Assembly (NCBI GenBank): GCA_024734555.1
Contig: JANPWX010000209.1
Coordinates: 62,001-126,000, forward strand
Reading direction: 5' to 3'
DNA: 64,000 nt
Origin: Trochalopteron elliotii
Taxonomy: Eukaryota; Chordata; Aves; Passeriformes; Leiothrichidae
Shown: piece after piece, positions 47,101 to 64,000 of the stretch
How the letters are laid out: each line of letters starts with the position of its first letter
How positions within the stretch are numbered: position 1 is the stretch's first letter
Notes under the pieces: model-generated
What the model was told of the DNA's origin: nothing
Seen by the model: the letters and a program-made list of their open reading frames with translations, nothing else
Databases searched by the model: none
Program-made: the position numbers and the translations under genes

Positions 47101-49318
47101 AGCCCAGAGTGCCCCTTCTGTCCATGCAAGCACACAGTTTGGCATGGAGACTCAAACTTCCGGACTGTAGCTTTGCCCATCAAGCTGCATATGACAGAGC
47201 TAGATTTCAACCTTACCAAACAGAAGTTGTGGAGCAAATTCTCTTCTAGGGAAAAAAGATTTCAGGATTTAATCTTTGTAAAACCATAGTTTTTCATTCT
47301 CTGATCCATGTAAAAACAACACAGTGTCAGAAAATTTTATTTTTTTGACAAAGCTAGACTCCCCTTTGCTAGCCAGTTGTTATGTTTTTGTCTCTTGCAT
47401 TCCAACAGCAACCTGGTCCCAGACCTGAGCACCCAGGACTGCACCACCTCTATCTCCTCCATCCTATTTTTCCTACAGTCCTTTTGGACCTCACCAATGC
47501 AACAGACAAAGTCATTGGTTCAGCAGGTGAGTACAAATGGAGGAGAAACTACCTAGGTTAGAAATACTGAGAGAGAAGTAGCTGTGAAAAACAATGGGCT
47601 GTAGTTGTGTCTTTAAAGGTAGCACCTAAGGTCCACCACACATGGGACAACAGTGGGAAATAAGATTCATCTTCCTTCTGAAGGAATATCCTGTCTACCC
47701 CCTACTTTGCAAATAAAAGACCCACAAAGTTTCTTATACATTTAACCGATGAAAGGCTTAAGTTTGATTCATTGCATGTTTTACATCACAGAAGTTGTGT
47801 TGCTCTCCATGAAGCTATTTTTAATTTAATGCAGTGCATAAAAATATCACTACAAAACTTTTCTGTCACCTCAGATACAGTTCTGCCTTTTTTGGCCATC
47901 TCCTGCTCTTTGGAATGGGAGGTGTTCTGCTTCCTTCTCTTTCTTTTTGTAAGGGGGAATCCAAAATATATGTGTGTTTTCAGGGAAAAGTAGATCTGGT
48001 TTAACATCTATACAAGATTGTACAGTCCCTGTTCAATTTCCTTGCTCTTTCTAAAGCAGTTCAGCAAATAAGCAGCCTCTTGTGCATGGGAGTGTGGGAT
48101 AAAAGATTAGTTCATCCAGAACTGAGAGAAGTAGGCCAAGAAGCCTAGAAAAACTGCTGCATAGTAATAACATCTAATTGGACTAGTATCAAAAACACAG
48201 TTCAGTCAAGAACAATAGAATACTATTTTTACAGGGGTTTTTAAGAAACTAGGATTTCTGAGGCCTGTACAGATCATTCTGCACTGACTGGAGTAACCTG
48301 ACTTGCCAGTGCTTTACAAATTTCCCATTTTATAGAGGTAAAGAATAGCTACTAAAAGGTGTGCAAAGGAAAGCTGAGAGTGAGCTGTATTCTTCACATA
48401 TGTTCACATCCTATGTCAAACCCAAAAGCGTAACATGGAACCAAAGCCTTCAATTTCTGATCTATATTTCAGTTTCTTTCCATGGAAAAATGTTAAAATA
48501 ATTTTTCCTTATCAGCTAAGGTACGTGGAATTGTAAAGTCAGACTGAATATACTATCAGTCTAGTGGATGTTTTGACTGAGTAAGAGCTGTAAGATTTTT
48601 TTTTGGAAGAAACATAATCATTTATTCCTCACCACTATTTTCTTGCCCTTTTCTGATGGACCAGTTGGAATTAATGATCTCCAAAAGGATGCGTTTCACA
48701 TCACTGTGACAACAACTGCAACCTCTGAAAAGCAGCCAGGATTTCTCTCAGTCAGCAAGCTGGGCCTGAAGTGGGCCATGATGAGTCAAGGTCAAATGGT
48801 GTGGTTAAAGGACAGCAGCACTCCAAAAATCAGCCGTGGAGAAGTGAGGCGATTTCTTGCCCGGATGAAATTTGCTGACTTTCCTCAGAAGGTGAGATTG
48901 CGCAGGAATCCCTAATGAAATCCAGGCCTTTGAAAACATCTGATCTCTTCCCTACAGAGTTAAAGTGTTCTTTGGGATGGAAGTAGACTGGTGGGATGCA
49001 AAGTGACTGTTTGCAAGATGACTGGCTGCCCCCTTGGGCATAAGCTGGACAGATTGTTAAGCAGAGTTGTACTTAAGCAGTTGAGCACAGCACAGGATCT
49101 CAGAAAGAAACAGGGATGATGATCATAAGAGACTGAGAGACTTGCAGAGGGATCAGAGAGGTGGGACTGAGGTCACTTGTTTTGACATGGGCGAACAAGG
49201 GTCCTCCATATAGTGGTGCCCGGGTTCTCTTGCTGACTTGTAAATTACTACTTTACCAGACTGGATGATAATAGATTATGGCTTTAATGTTTGTTTGCCT
49301 TTCCTTCTTCAGCTGTAG
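28775..49318 (+). CDS. FAM234B: FAM234B, single-pass membrane protein, 13 coding exons, one frameshift
   Basis: Exons: 28775-28811, 34999-35392, 36339-36437, 38725-38913, 40773-40903, 41570-41717, 42062-42203, 42825-42968, 46349-46430, 46658-46813, 47409-47526, 48665-48891 and 49313-49318. All introns are GT-AG and phases agree throughout, except for one extra C in exon 2. Allowing for it the protein is 623 residues (human 622, from memory). The start [18 protein letters not shown] is as in human, and the ATG has A at -3 and G at +4. The acidic cytoplasmic N-terminus (1-100) is followed by one membrane helix (about 101-125). The ectodomain then carries FG-GAP-like Ca-binding loops (DVNGDDLPD in exon 3, DVDGDGIRD in exon 5) and N-glycosylation sites (NGS, NLS, NCS, NAT). 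The last exon supplies only the codons CTG TAG, giving a C-terminus the same length as human. Function is poorly known; I know of no enzyme activity. As written, the frame stops at 35346 after 128 residues. Confidence 0.95.
29486..30132 (-). mobile_element. solo LTR (29490-30128) in FAM234B intron 1, antisense
   Basis: The block starts TGTTATG and ends CCACA, and is flanked by CTGG on both sides (29486-29489 and 30129-30132), a possible 4-bp target duplication. Read on the minus strand it has TTACGTCA and CTATAAGG (TATA-like, 29860-29855), AATAAA at 29797-29792 and again at 29536-29531, and a terminus CATAACA, which is LTR order. It lies about 0.7 kb inside the gene, opposite in direction. 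No coding sequence is attached. Boundaries are less certain than for the 18.4 kb element because four bases can match by chance. Confidence 0.65.
30133..34998 (+). other. rest of FAM234B intron 1
   Basis: No exon or second gene seen. It holds a (TA)n(CA)n tract at 30410-30427 and CA/TA-rich simple sequence at about 34725-34775. Long frames ending near exon 2 are read-through of the intron into the exon. Confidence 0.6.
35339..35345 (+). other. FAM234B: seven-C run causing a frameshift in FAM234B exon 2
   Basis: Upstream the frame reads ...AFLIPCPP then TAG (35346-35348). Downstream, the frame shifted by one base reads [14 protein letters not shown], matching human RDLHSTW..., and runs in phase to the exon donor and into exon 3. 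Six Cs would give PRDLHN directly. The sequence therefore has one extra C. Homopolymer miscall is the simplest explanation; a true inactivating allele is the alternative. Confidence 0.93.
35393..38724 (+). other. FAM234B introns 2 and 3
   Basis: Apart from exon 3 (36339-36437) nothing coding or clearly repetitive was recognised. Sequence is AT-rich and unique-looking. Confidence 0.5.
44041..44215 (-). mobile_element. CR1 LINE fragment in FAM234B intron 8
   Basis: GAGGTTGGAAGGCACCTCTGG, later AAGGATGGAGACTTCACAAC-like text (from about 44158) and CTCTGGGCAGC, read like the reverse complement of the conserved end of bird CR1 elements (from memory: tuples such as GGTTGGAAGGGACCT, TGCTCAAGCAG, GGATGGAGACTCCACAACCTCTCTGGGCAACCTG). 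It is an old, diverged, truncated copy in antisense orientation to FAM234B. Ends are approximate. Confidence 0.78.
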
Positions 49319-51265
49319 CCTGGTGGTTCCTCAGATGTTGGTTGGACCTGTGGCCTGTATGGGGAATATAGGAAGCTGCTCTGTGTATCTTCAGGAAAAC
49401 AGCTATATAGATGGAATGGGAGCTAAAAGCGCGTCCCCTTTCTTCAGCTATCTGGGGAATGCTCCTGGAGGCAGCTTTGTCCTAGGCAGACCTGTTCTGT
49501 ACCAGAGAAACCTTGTTGAGCAACTCCCCCTCCATATGCTGTTCTTGCATGCTTCCTTCCAGGTAACACAGAAATGTGAATTTAGAGTTTATATACATAT
49601 ATATAAAAAGTCAGGCTTTATATATATATGTGTTAATTTATACAATATATGTATATTTTTTGTATGTTTAATTTAGAACCAGATTTAGGACACACGTTTT
49701 TATGTCCAAACAGTGTTCCCTAGCAGTCCAACAAACTCTATGCCTAGAGTGGGGCATGATGAGTCAAGGCAAGTGGTGTGGCTAAAGGACACCTTTAATT
49801 TTTGAAGAGAAGCCTCTGACTCCTGCGGGATTAGTCTTACCTTGCTCTCAGCTCTCCATGCCATTGCCAGACTCACAAACAAACTAGTTCTCTGGCTGAA
49901 TTACCTGATCTAGAGAAAGATGGTCTCCACAGCATTTGCCAGCCCCTTGCACTTGTGTCTTTCTTTCCTAGTTCCACGTTAAGGACACCAAGTTCAGACA
50001 TATGTGGGTGATGTAGAAGTGAAAGGTTCACAGCTTATTTCTCTCAATCCTTAAGGTTTGTATGAACCCAAATTGTCACTGTAACATCAACATTGTGTCA
50101 CTGTATGAATCTGTCACAGTAAAGGTCACTCAATTTTGTCACAGAAAAGCTGATTCTTGCACAGCTGCTCCAGGGTTTAGAGGTTCAGACAGAGACAGAA
50201 CTGGAAAGCTTGTCTGTGAATTTTAACCCCATTCTGAGCTCATTATTGCCATTCCTTGGCCAGCCCAGCCCTGCGTGCAGCTCCAGGAAGTACAGGCTAC
50301 CCCTGGGACACATTTGCTCATAGTGTGTTAGGTGTTTGAGCTGTGTCCCAGAGTGTGGCATCATTCTCTGTTGCATTTGAAAAGCATCTGTATGAATTTT
50401 CTTGTAGTAGAAAAGACCATATAAAAGGGAACCCCTTTGGTGCCCCAGTTGTTCCCCACAGCTTAGGGCAACAATATAGGAACTACTTTCCTAGTATACC
50501 ATTCTAAGTCTGGCCTTTGACATTAAACAGAGTCAGGCTGAAATGAGGATTGCAAAGGACTCTTCTGTCTAGCATGTACCCTTCCAGCCTCCCCACATTT
50601 CCCTATGAGTTGTGAGGTGACAGCAGACTTTGACCCTCTTTCCACATGGGCACATTAGCCATGGATTTGCTCTCCTGGGCCCTTGACATCTCTCTTTGCT
50701 GGATCACCCTCTCCATCATCACACATCTCTATATAAAGCTTCCAGGATAGCCCTTCAGGTTTAGCTGCAAGCCCCAAGGCTGGTCCTTGTGCCCTGATCT
50801 CCTAATGTCAGAGCCTGTGAACAGTTTGTATATGTTTAATGGTATTTTGGTGTAAATAGCTTTGTATATATTAGCACAACTGTAGCAATAGCCTGGCATT
50901 TTCCTCCAGACAGGGTTTAGTGTTCTTAACATGTAGTCAGTTAATAGAGCTGCATAATAGGACTGAAAGTGTGAGGACCAGTAACATATGAGGGATTAAA
51001 CAGGAGTGCCTCTTCCCTCCTGTCCAGCCACCACCTTGCTGGAAAAGGTGAATCGGCTGTTACCTAAGTAGTTACTCTTCTGAGATTGTTCCTGAGAGAA
51101 CTGATATTCAAGAGCAGTGGTGTTATCTCCTCCTTAATGTGAATTCACCCTGCCCACACTCCACCCCACCCCCAGTGTGAATAAAGAGTCTGTCTGTATA
51201 TTGTTGGAAAAATGTATTTGAACTACAGTGAAGCAAAATAAATACTGTGGACAGCATCATGTGTC
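49319..51265 (+). other. FAM234B: FAM234B 3' UTR with two polyadenylation signals
   Basis: After TAG at 49316-49318 there is no further conserved coding sequence. AATAAA occurs at 51180-51185 (preceded by a C-rich tract) and at 51237-51242. These give a 3' UTR of about 1.9 kb. The UTR contains TA-rich simple sequence at about 49597-49665. The open frame spanning 49278-49676 is UTR, not a gene. Confidence 0.65.
49742..49791 (+). repeat. decayed copy of part of FAM234B exon 12 in the 3' UTR
   Basis: This 50-base block matches 48764-48814 of coding exon 12 at 45 of 51 aligned positions, with one base missing. Both share ATGATGAGTCAAGG and GGTGTGG(T/C)TAAAGGACA. Weaker similarity (CAGTC..CAA..CT) continues about 18 bases upstream in both. 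The missing base and a TAA in the MVWLKD part show it is no longer coding. Confidence 0.85.
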
Positions 51266-52051
51266 ATGTGAACCAGTGTTTCACCTTTGAGAGATTATGA
51301 GTTTGCTTGGGGTTTTGATTCAGGGGTCATTTGCAATATTTTTACAATGGACAAAAAGGAACAGATGAATAGAAGTAATGTAAAAAGTAAAAGTCCTACC
51401 AAATTCTTAAAGGTTGCGAAGAAACAGTAAAAAGACGCAGACAGCAAAGTACCTCAGAATAGGAGATTTTTGGGCAAAAAGCAGGAAGGGAACACATGGG
51501 AGTCATTACAGACAGGAAAGAGGAGGAGAGAGATGTCTGAAAGCTAACCCCTATTCCTACTGCACGAGGACTTTTAGTCTGGGGGCAGGGAGAAGAGTTT
51601 GGGCCTGGAAATTAAGAATAAACAGGGTGTTCAGAGAGGGTGACAGCTGATCAATATGAACACTGATGGCCTTCAACACTGGAGGTGTTGAGGGAAGGTC
51701 AATGTGACGCCACTCAGCAGTGCAATTTGCCATTTGGATCGTGCTGACTATCTGTTCCCAAGTGCAATACTGGGATTAGGACATCTGACTCAACTCTGAA
51801 AGTGCTTGGAGGCAGCTGGCACCAGCGTGTCCCTCCAGTTTCACCCTTGTCAGATGAGGGTACCCATCACACTGTATATGACCAGGGAGGACCCCCAAAC
51901 TTCTACTCTAGTTGCCATGACCCAGTGCCTGCCTCCTCACTCCTGTACAGACAGGAAGAGCTCCCCAAAACCTCCTAACAGTGGTGCCAGTGCTTGGTTC
52001 AGAGCTCTTGTGCCTCCCAAACCCCACTGCTCTTTTTGTGTACACTTATCC
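51266..52051. other. short region between the convergent FAM234B and GSG1 genes
   Basis: About 0.8 kb separates the last FAM234B polyadenylation signal from the GSG1 stop codon. I found no canonical AATAAA on the minus strand close to the GSG1 stop, so the GSG1 3' end may extend into this stretch or use a variant signal. Confidence 0.5.
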
Positions 52052-58854
<6,803 letters not shown>

Positions 58855-58868
58855 CTACAAGACACAAA
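58855..58868 (-). other. GSG1: splice acceptor directly before the GSG1 start codon
   Basis: On the minus strand the bases before ATG read TTCTCTTCTATTTGTGTCTTGTAG, a pyrimidine-rich tract ending in TAG exactly at the ATG. This looks like a 3' splice site, so an upstream 5' exon, untranslated or alternative, is likely. I could not place that exon. Confidence 0.55.
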
Positions 58869-58869
58869 T

Positions 58870-61800
58870 AGAAGAGAACATCACACTGGCCACTTGTCCC
58901 ACATAGCCTTATGAATCCCACCTGTCCCAGAATGCATCTGTGGGGAGGGGTTATGAGCACTCTGCCCTCCTCACAACATCCCAACAGCTCACCCAGCATG
59001 AAGAACCATTTCTTGAAAGCCAGGGCAGTGGACCAATAGGTCAGCTTCAACCATTTCAAAGTATGCTGAATATTTGTACTGCGGAAGAGAGTGTGACATA
59101 GTAGGGCTGAGTGCATTGAGGTGTCCAAGCACGTGAGCAAAATGAAAGGAACATCACATTCATCCATCTCAGAGATGACAGAGGAACTGTTACCCAACTT
59201 CCCTGAATACCATGTGTTGCCTTTATATGAAATATCATGAATACTTTCTCCAACTAAATGAGAAATCTTGCTGCCAAGTGTCCAAAAACACTTTTTCAAG
59301 CAGTTCATTACTGTGCCTAGGGAGGTAGAGAGTATAGTGACTTCTCAGTGGGAAAAGGCAGGAAAATGTTCCCATATCACTGAAGGTCACACATCAGAGC
59401 AGTGAGCGGCACAGAGAGGACACCCAGCTACCCAGACCTGGCATCTTAGGTACAAGCCACAGAGCAGCATCTTCCACCTGAGCTCTCATCTGCACTTCAG
59501 AAATTTGGTAGGGTGGTGGGATGACAATATCTCTGCTTTCACACAAAGTGCCAAAGGTTTTTTTTCCTATAAGAGTGAACATTGCCACAAACATTCTTAC
59601 TGATTTCATCTCATCATTAAAAGTAATTCAGAAAGCAGCTTGTGAACTAGGAACTTTCTCACTCAGAGGGAAGATGAAGACTTTAGGGTTCCTGCAAAAC
59701 CTTGCATTGACTCCTGAGAACCCCAAAATATCACTCCATAGATTGATTAGATGCCATCTACCCACACATCAACTTTCATGTAATCAATGCATATCTCTTC
59801 CCACGTGGCATTCCCTTATGTTTGGTACAACTTCATCCAGATACTCCCACCCTTTCCTATTTATGACTCTGAAAATCTATTTACCCATGAATAGATTCAC
59901 TTTGTACAGACACTGCTTGCTGCTGGTCCTCTTCACTTAACTTTGGCTGACTCATGCAACACTGAACATGTAAGAAAGACCCAGCATTCTACATTGTGGA
60001 CATCACTATAAATAAAAAATACAAGACCCAGACCAGTTTGTGACTGTACCACAGACAAAAGTGATGCAGTTAGAGTAATTTTTTCTGCTAACCAGCAAGC
60101 TTGGAAACATGGTCAACAAAGAAGGTGCTGACCATCCTCTTGAAAAGCAGGACATTATTAGCGTCTCATATCATTGAGAAAGTAGTGCCTGACCTTGAAA
60201 ACCCTCACTGAAAGGAAGAAAATACTTGGTTCCTGAAATTTTTCTGTATTGTTTCATACTCTGGCTTCTTTTGTCTCTTCACCAGGATATTTCTTTCTGC
60301 ACCCTAGAGATGGTAACATCTAAGTGATGCTATAACTAATGGCTTTCGTGATTTGAAGGCATGTTAAATATCACCATTTTTGCAGAGCAGACACCTACTA
60401 GGATGAGTTTAATATTAGTGGCAAACTTCCCACTGTAAGTTTTTTTGGTGGAAAATTTGGCTTAAGAAAAGGAAATAACAGACAAAATTGCTCTTCTCAA
60501 AAACATAATTTTTCATATGAAAATTGAAACCTTCAGCACACAAAGTTTTTCAGTTTTTCATCAGTGCTTAATTATAAGATTTTCTGTCATCAGATTTTGG
60601 GTTGCTAATGCTTTCATTTAACAAAAAAAAAATCTACTCACAATATTTACAAAAATTATCTTTCTAATTTACATCTTCAATGGTGGGAAAAATATTCTCT
60701 CCAGTTGATTTATGACAGTAGTTGAAAGGCCAAATATTTTCAGGAAGAGTGCTAAGGAAAAGACTTAGAAAATAGAAGAAACAAATGAGTCAGAAGTGGG
60801 AAGTGGATCAAGGATGCAGAAGAGGTATGGAATGAGAAGCAAATCTGAACTACTTCCTGAAAACATTGTTAGAAAAGCTTCCCTCCACAAAAGCCAAGTA
60901 CTCACTGGTAATAAGCAACCATAATATCTAGATAGCCCCAAAAGGAATGATAGTTGAATTTACCTTAGCAGCAAGTCTTTGAAGTCCTCTTAATTTGGAT
61001 GAACAGCACAGAAGTGGGACTCATGCTTTGTCTGCTGTTTTGTTCATCTCTGTATCCTCCAAGAAACCCAATTGCTGCAAAATCCCTTCCTCCTTTGTCT
61101 GGTCCCCTCCTCCTTTGCCTCACCAGTGATTATTAAATGCTATCCTTCTGATCAGCAGCTGTTTTGTGGAAAATGGTCATTTTGTAATCCACAATGCAAT
61201 CACAGCACAGCTGTTCTGGGAGATTATATGGGGAGCGATTGATGCTGCGGGTTGGGATTAAGTGCAGAAGACTGACCTGTATTAACTGAGTAAAAAGTTT
61301 CTTTAAAACACTGAAAGATTCCAGCCATCCCCATGCGGCAGGTATTTGGGAGCTTGTATGGAGGAAAATGGCAGCTTTGACCAATGCAGAGGAGGAGCAA
61401 CCTTAGCTTGGACACTGCCAGCACCCTCAGCATCAGGTCACTCCTTGCACTGTGCACTGTCTCAGCAGAATGGCAAAGACCAAAAGCATCCCAGCCCTAG
61501 GATATCTTCCTACCCACACCTAATGGTTGCAGAAAGGGCAGGATAAAAAAAAATGGGGAGAGGAAAGTTTATGCAACTGCATCTGCTCTGAGGACTGAGG
61601 ATTTCAGTCCCTGAAGAGACACCAATACAGCTGTTCTCATGGGCACTGGAAATTTTGATGCCAAAAGGAGCTCCTTATCAGAAGAGCTGCTGAGTGGCAG
61701 ACTGACACCATGGCATCACTACCATGAAGGAAGTATTTGAAACAGCAACAAGTCAAGCCAACAGTGAAAGCATAGGAGAATGAGGTAGATAGTCAGTGTC

Positions 61801-64000
61801 ACTTGTAATGTCAGATTGTACCAAAATGTGAAGGTCACTGGGAATCCCAAATGGTTCTCATTGGATGAATTTGGGAACCTAGTAAGAAGAGACAGAGATT
61901 CACATTCACACAGAAGTCCACTCTGAGCTCTTGTCCTGAAAGTTTAAAGGCTCTCAAAATACCTGTGTGGTATCAAACCCATGAAAAGTAAGAAGGACAT
62001 CACCTCTCATGAGAATGTACTAGATGCCATGGAGCAGAGCTGCACTGAATCAAACTGCAAGGGAGGGGAGCATCCCAAAGGAAGACACATTCTGTCTTCC
62101 CCACAAGCACATTGCCCAGTGCCAAGCAGGTGAAGCTTGCACCACCACTGGGAGGGAACGAGGCAGATTCCCTGCACGCTGCTCTGCCAAGACAAAGGAA
62201 ACTAGTGGTCCATCCATTCCCATCCCCCATGTCCAACACCAGAGCTCAGAGGTTGGGGGCAGGTGCAGAAATAGCTGTGGGTGACAGCACAGCCTGTGAC
62301 AGCCCCACGCAGCACAGGCAGCAGACGGTCCTGTATGTGGGCTGCACTATCCCAGGCTCCTGACCCTTCCTGCCCTGAGCAGAATGGACAGTAGCTTTGT
62401 GGTTATTTTAATCCCAGTCATTGCATAAACTCCTCTAATATAGATAAGCATTTCTAAGACAGACTAACTGAAAGTAATGATAAATGTCCCTGTGCTCCAT
62501 GGACTGCCTGCAGGTTTCTGATTAATGAAAAGGTTTTGTTTGAAACAGATATACTTAATTTACTGAAGTAGGTAGAACAACAGCTGATGCCGTTTAAAAG
62601 GAGAGTGATTTCTTTTTCTTTCTTTATTTCAGTCTGTCTGCATCTGGACATGTTAAATTTAACTTCTAAATGCTCAGGTAAAAAAAAAAAAGAAAAAGAA
62701 AAAAAAAAAGAGCATGGTTTACAAGCCCAAGAGTAGATAAAGTCCATCTTTACTGATAATCCTTAACACCTTTCTAATTTTAAGCTTGGTTAGAGTATTG
62801 TTAAAACCCAAGATTCTCTGTCAGTTTCTAAAGCTGGGTTCATGGCATATATTTAGATGAAATTAAACTGAATTAGTTTTGTATGGATAAGAATTCATGT
62901 TGGGAAACAAATTAATCAGAAATATGCTATGGTTTAAAAAATATGCTTATAGCAGATTTTGTATTCTGAATAATGGCAGATATTTATCCTTCCAGAAGAT
63001 GGCAATCTTTCTCTAGTCTTCTTTTCGGGAGTCTCTCCTGCTCATGTGTATGTTGGGAGGAAGCAACATCTAAGTTTAGACTTATATTCCTTCCCTTGAA
63101 ATTCCTTCCCCTCCTTTTTTTTTAACATTTTTTTATGAACACAAACTCTATACCTTGACTCTGAAATGGGGTGTGGGTCTGTCTCTTGGAGTTATCTGAG
63201 GCTGAGAACACTTGAAATCACTGGGAAAAGAAAAAAAAAAGAGGAATGATTGCAGGAGCTTAGCTTTTGCTCACTTTCTGCCCCACATGAAACTATTCTT
63301 TCTAACATTTTTCACAATGTTTTGTCAAGTATCACATTAAAATTCCCCAGATTATTGCACACAACTTGTAGAACACCAACACCAGAGCATGTTTCCTGGT
63401 GTTCAACAAACTCCCTTTCACAAAATTATGGGGATTTTATCTGGTTTTAGTTTGGATTTTGGTTGATTGGCTGTTTTTTTTTTAATTTTCTATATTAACC
63501 TCATGTCAGTCTCACCTATTATAGACAGGAAAATCAAGCTGTATCTGTCTTTCACCCTGCTGTGCTTCCAGTTTTCTCCTCTTTGTATCTGATATTTCCC
63601 ACCATAATTTGGCTTGGCTAGAGTTTTTGGATGCCTCTCTCTCTTTGAACTCAGCAGCAGCCAGTCTCTGGTGACTCGTTTAAAATTCGCCCACTGAAGT
63701 AAGTGCCAATAGCAGTGGATTTCCTGTGCAAACAGCCAAATTCTTGACTTATAGAAACAAAACAAGGAAACAATATGCAAAAACCCCAAAAATCTTTGCA
63801 CAGCACCACTATGGAGATAGATAACTCTAAAAAAGCCTGAGCATTTTTATCCTGGCTCTATCACCATCTACACCCTGGCTTGGGTGTATCCTGCCCCAAA
63901 GTGACAAATTCAACACCCAGGGAAGTTGGTGGAAAAGAAGGTCAAGAAGACCTTGCTAGATAGGTCCCAAAACTCACAATATTTAACTGGTAGGTCTCAA
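58870..64000. other. non-coding sequence upstream of GSG1
   Basis: AT-rich with short frames only. It should hold the GSG1 promoter and first exon, but no CpG island or clear TATA box stands out. An A-rich tract with G interruptions lies at 62679-62711, and short T or A runs at 63113-63122 and 63230-63240. The neighbour on this side in human is EMP1; none of its exons is visible. Confidence 0.5.

Noticed and set aside
49278..49676. 132-codon frame in the FAM234B 3' UTR
   Set aside because: It begins before the acceptor at 49312 and covers UTR. The conserved C-terminus is already complete with the CTG TAG in exon 13.

Overview
This is nuclear genomic DNA from a vertebrate, almost certainly a bird and probably a songbird. 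All recognised genes are split by GT-AG introns. Repeats are bird-type solo LTRs and a CR1 LINE fragment rather than mammalian Alu or L1. The gene order HEBP1 - FAM234B - GSG1 matches human chromosome 12p13.1 (from memory). Songbird rather than another bird is inferred from how the LTRs look; no database was searched.

Layout: 1-7.7 kb has no recognisable gene, only one reverse-oriented solo LTR (1335-1869). HEBP1 lies on the minus strand at 7.78-11.18 kb in four exons, with a complete 189-residue frame and a 399-bp assembly gap (11217-11615) just upstream of its start. At 15.07-17.31 kb on the minus strand four small exons join in phase into a 185-residue secreted protein with a signal peptide, a perfect heptad coiled coil and an arginine-rich tail. 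I do not recognise its family, and it is the best candidate here for something undescribed. From 17.3 to 28.3 kb there is no gene, but there are solo LTRs at 18401-19081 (6-bp target duplication) and 21831-22414 (5-bp target duplication), and a likely third near 20.6-20.96 kb.

FAM234B is on the plus strand, from a CpG-island promoter at 28.6-29.1 kb (with a ZNF143-type site) to 49.3 kb. It has thirteen coding exons and a 3' UTR of about 1.9 kb. Its frame is intact except for one extra C in a seven-C run in exon 2 (35339-35345), which gives a stop just after the membrane segment; this may be an assembly error or a real break. Intron 1 carries an antisense LTR (29490-30128), intron 8 a CR1 fragment, and the 3' UTR a decayed copy of part of coding exon 12. 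GSG1 lies tail-to-tail with it on the minus strand, 58.85-52.05 kb, in five coding exons (314 residues). The rest to 64 kb is non-coding upstream sequence.

The genes do not form a pathway. HEBP1 is a cytosolic haem/porphyrin-binding protein, FAM234B a single-pass membrane protein with FG-GAP-like repeats, and GSG1 a four-pass claudin-like protein. They are linked by conserved synteny.
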